Positions 5,743-5,803 of a DNA stretch of 5,803 nt are shown in pieces. Made by a program: the position numbers and the translations under genes. Position 1 is the stretch's first letter. Each line of letters opens with the position of its first letter. The notes below the pieces were generated by a model. That model had not been told where the DNA came from, searched no databases, and saw only the letters and a list, made by a program, of their open reading frames with translations. Origin of the DNA: DASSFZ01 sp036514635 (lineage in GTDB: Bacteria; Chloroflexota; Anaerolineae; Fen-1058); NCBI GenBank assembly GCA_036514635.1, contig DATBWU010000011.1:1-5803 (forward strand). The letters run 5' to 3'.

Positions 5743-5803
5743 TCACCAGGGAAGAGCCATCAGGATTTTCCCGACAAGCCCGCAAATCTGTTGAAGTTTT
5801 CCT

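Larger units (their letters stand above)
5400..5803. repeat. 404-bp nested inverted-repeat (fold-back) structure, right border at window end
   Basis: Arms 5400-5507 and 5696-5803 are inverted copies matching at 107 of 108 positions. The outer 86 bases are perfect, followed by one G/A difference (5486 against 5717) and 21 more matching bases. The arms enclose 188 bases of further hairpins and direct repeats. No open frame here looks like a protein; the frames that cross it read as Cys/Arg-rich low-complexity translations of the repeats. Long near-perfect terminal inverted repeats around a noncoding core resemble a fold-back or MITE-type nonautonomous element, but a target-site duplication cannot be tested because the window ends on the last paired base. 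The true arm length may therefore be greater. An amplification or assembly inversion is a less likely alternative, since arms and core carry differences. Confidence 0.85.

Noticed and set aside
5069..5785. A 238-codon minus-strand open frame running from the repeats into the Fe-S gene
   Set aside because: The translation merely reads the inverted repeats and stem-loops, with repeated CNCR/CTADAG-like words, and then the wrong frame of the Fe-S gene.
5471..5803. Integron attC site
   Set aside because: The structure is strongly palindromic, but I saw no RYYYAAC/GTTRRRY core pairs and no cassette gene.

Overview
The window holds the start of one minus-strand operon of three genes. It reads right to left as a four-cluster iron-sulfur electron-transfer subunit (B, 4237-5127), an NrfD/PsrC-type membrane quinol-oxidising subunit (C, 2986-4122) and a Tat-exported bis-MGD molybdopterin catalytic subunit (A, 1-2918, running off the left edge). 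The gene order B-C-A and the large catalytic subunit match the tetrathionate reductase layout (ttrBCA). The substrate cannot be proved from sequence alone, and polysulfide, thiosulfate, arsenate and selenate reductases belong to the same superfamily. The expected path is quinol oxidation at C, electron transfer through the Fe-S clusters of B to the Fe-S cluster and Mo of A, and reduction of an extracytoplasmic (probably sulfur-oxyanion) acceptor in anaerobic respiration.

Layout: 1-2918 subunit A (no stop inside the window). 2919-2985 is a spacer carrying a 22/25-pair inverted repeat that runs into the end of gene C. 2986-4122 is subunit C. 4123-4236 is a spacer with two inverted repeats, one overlapping the stop of gene B. 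4237-5127 is subunit B. 5128-5399 is noncoding, with a cluster of small perfect stem-loops, a weak promoter candidate and a weak terminator. 5400-5803 is noncoding: a 404-bp nested inverted-repeat (fold-back) structure with 108-bp arms, a 41-bp near-perfect hairpin inside it, three copies of a 36-bp unit and a mirrored pair of consensus DnaA-box sequences.

Organism: GC-rich DNA, strong GGAGG-type ribosome binding sites, and spacers filled with interspersed inverted repeats. The style of these repeats (GGATGAAGGATGAA-like and AATCAGAAATCAACAATC-like tracts, plus GGCGATTGAAATCGC) reminds me of Chloroflexota such as Anaerolineae or Caldilineae. That is a recollection-based inference and not a demonstrated assignment. 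The window has a truncated gene at its left edge and stops at the last base of the inverted repeat at its right edge, so it looks like a whole metagenomic contig broken at a repeat.

The respiratory operon belongs to a known family. The least explained part is the fold-back structure at 5400-5803, the best candidate here for something undescribed. It has no recognisable gene, and its true right border is not visible.
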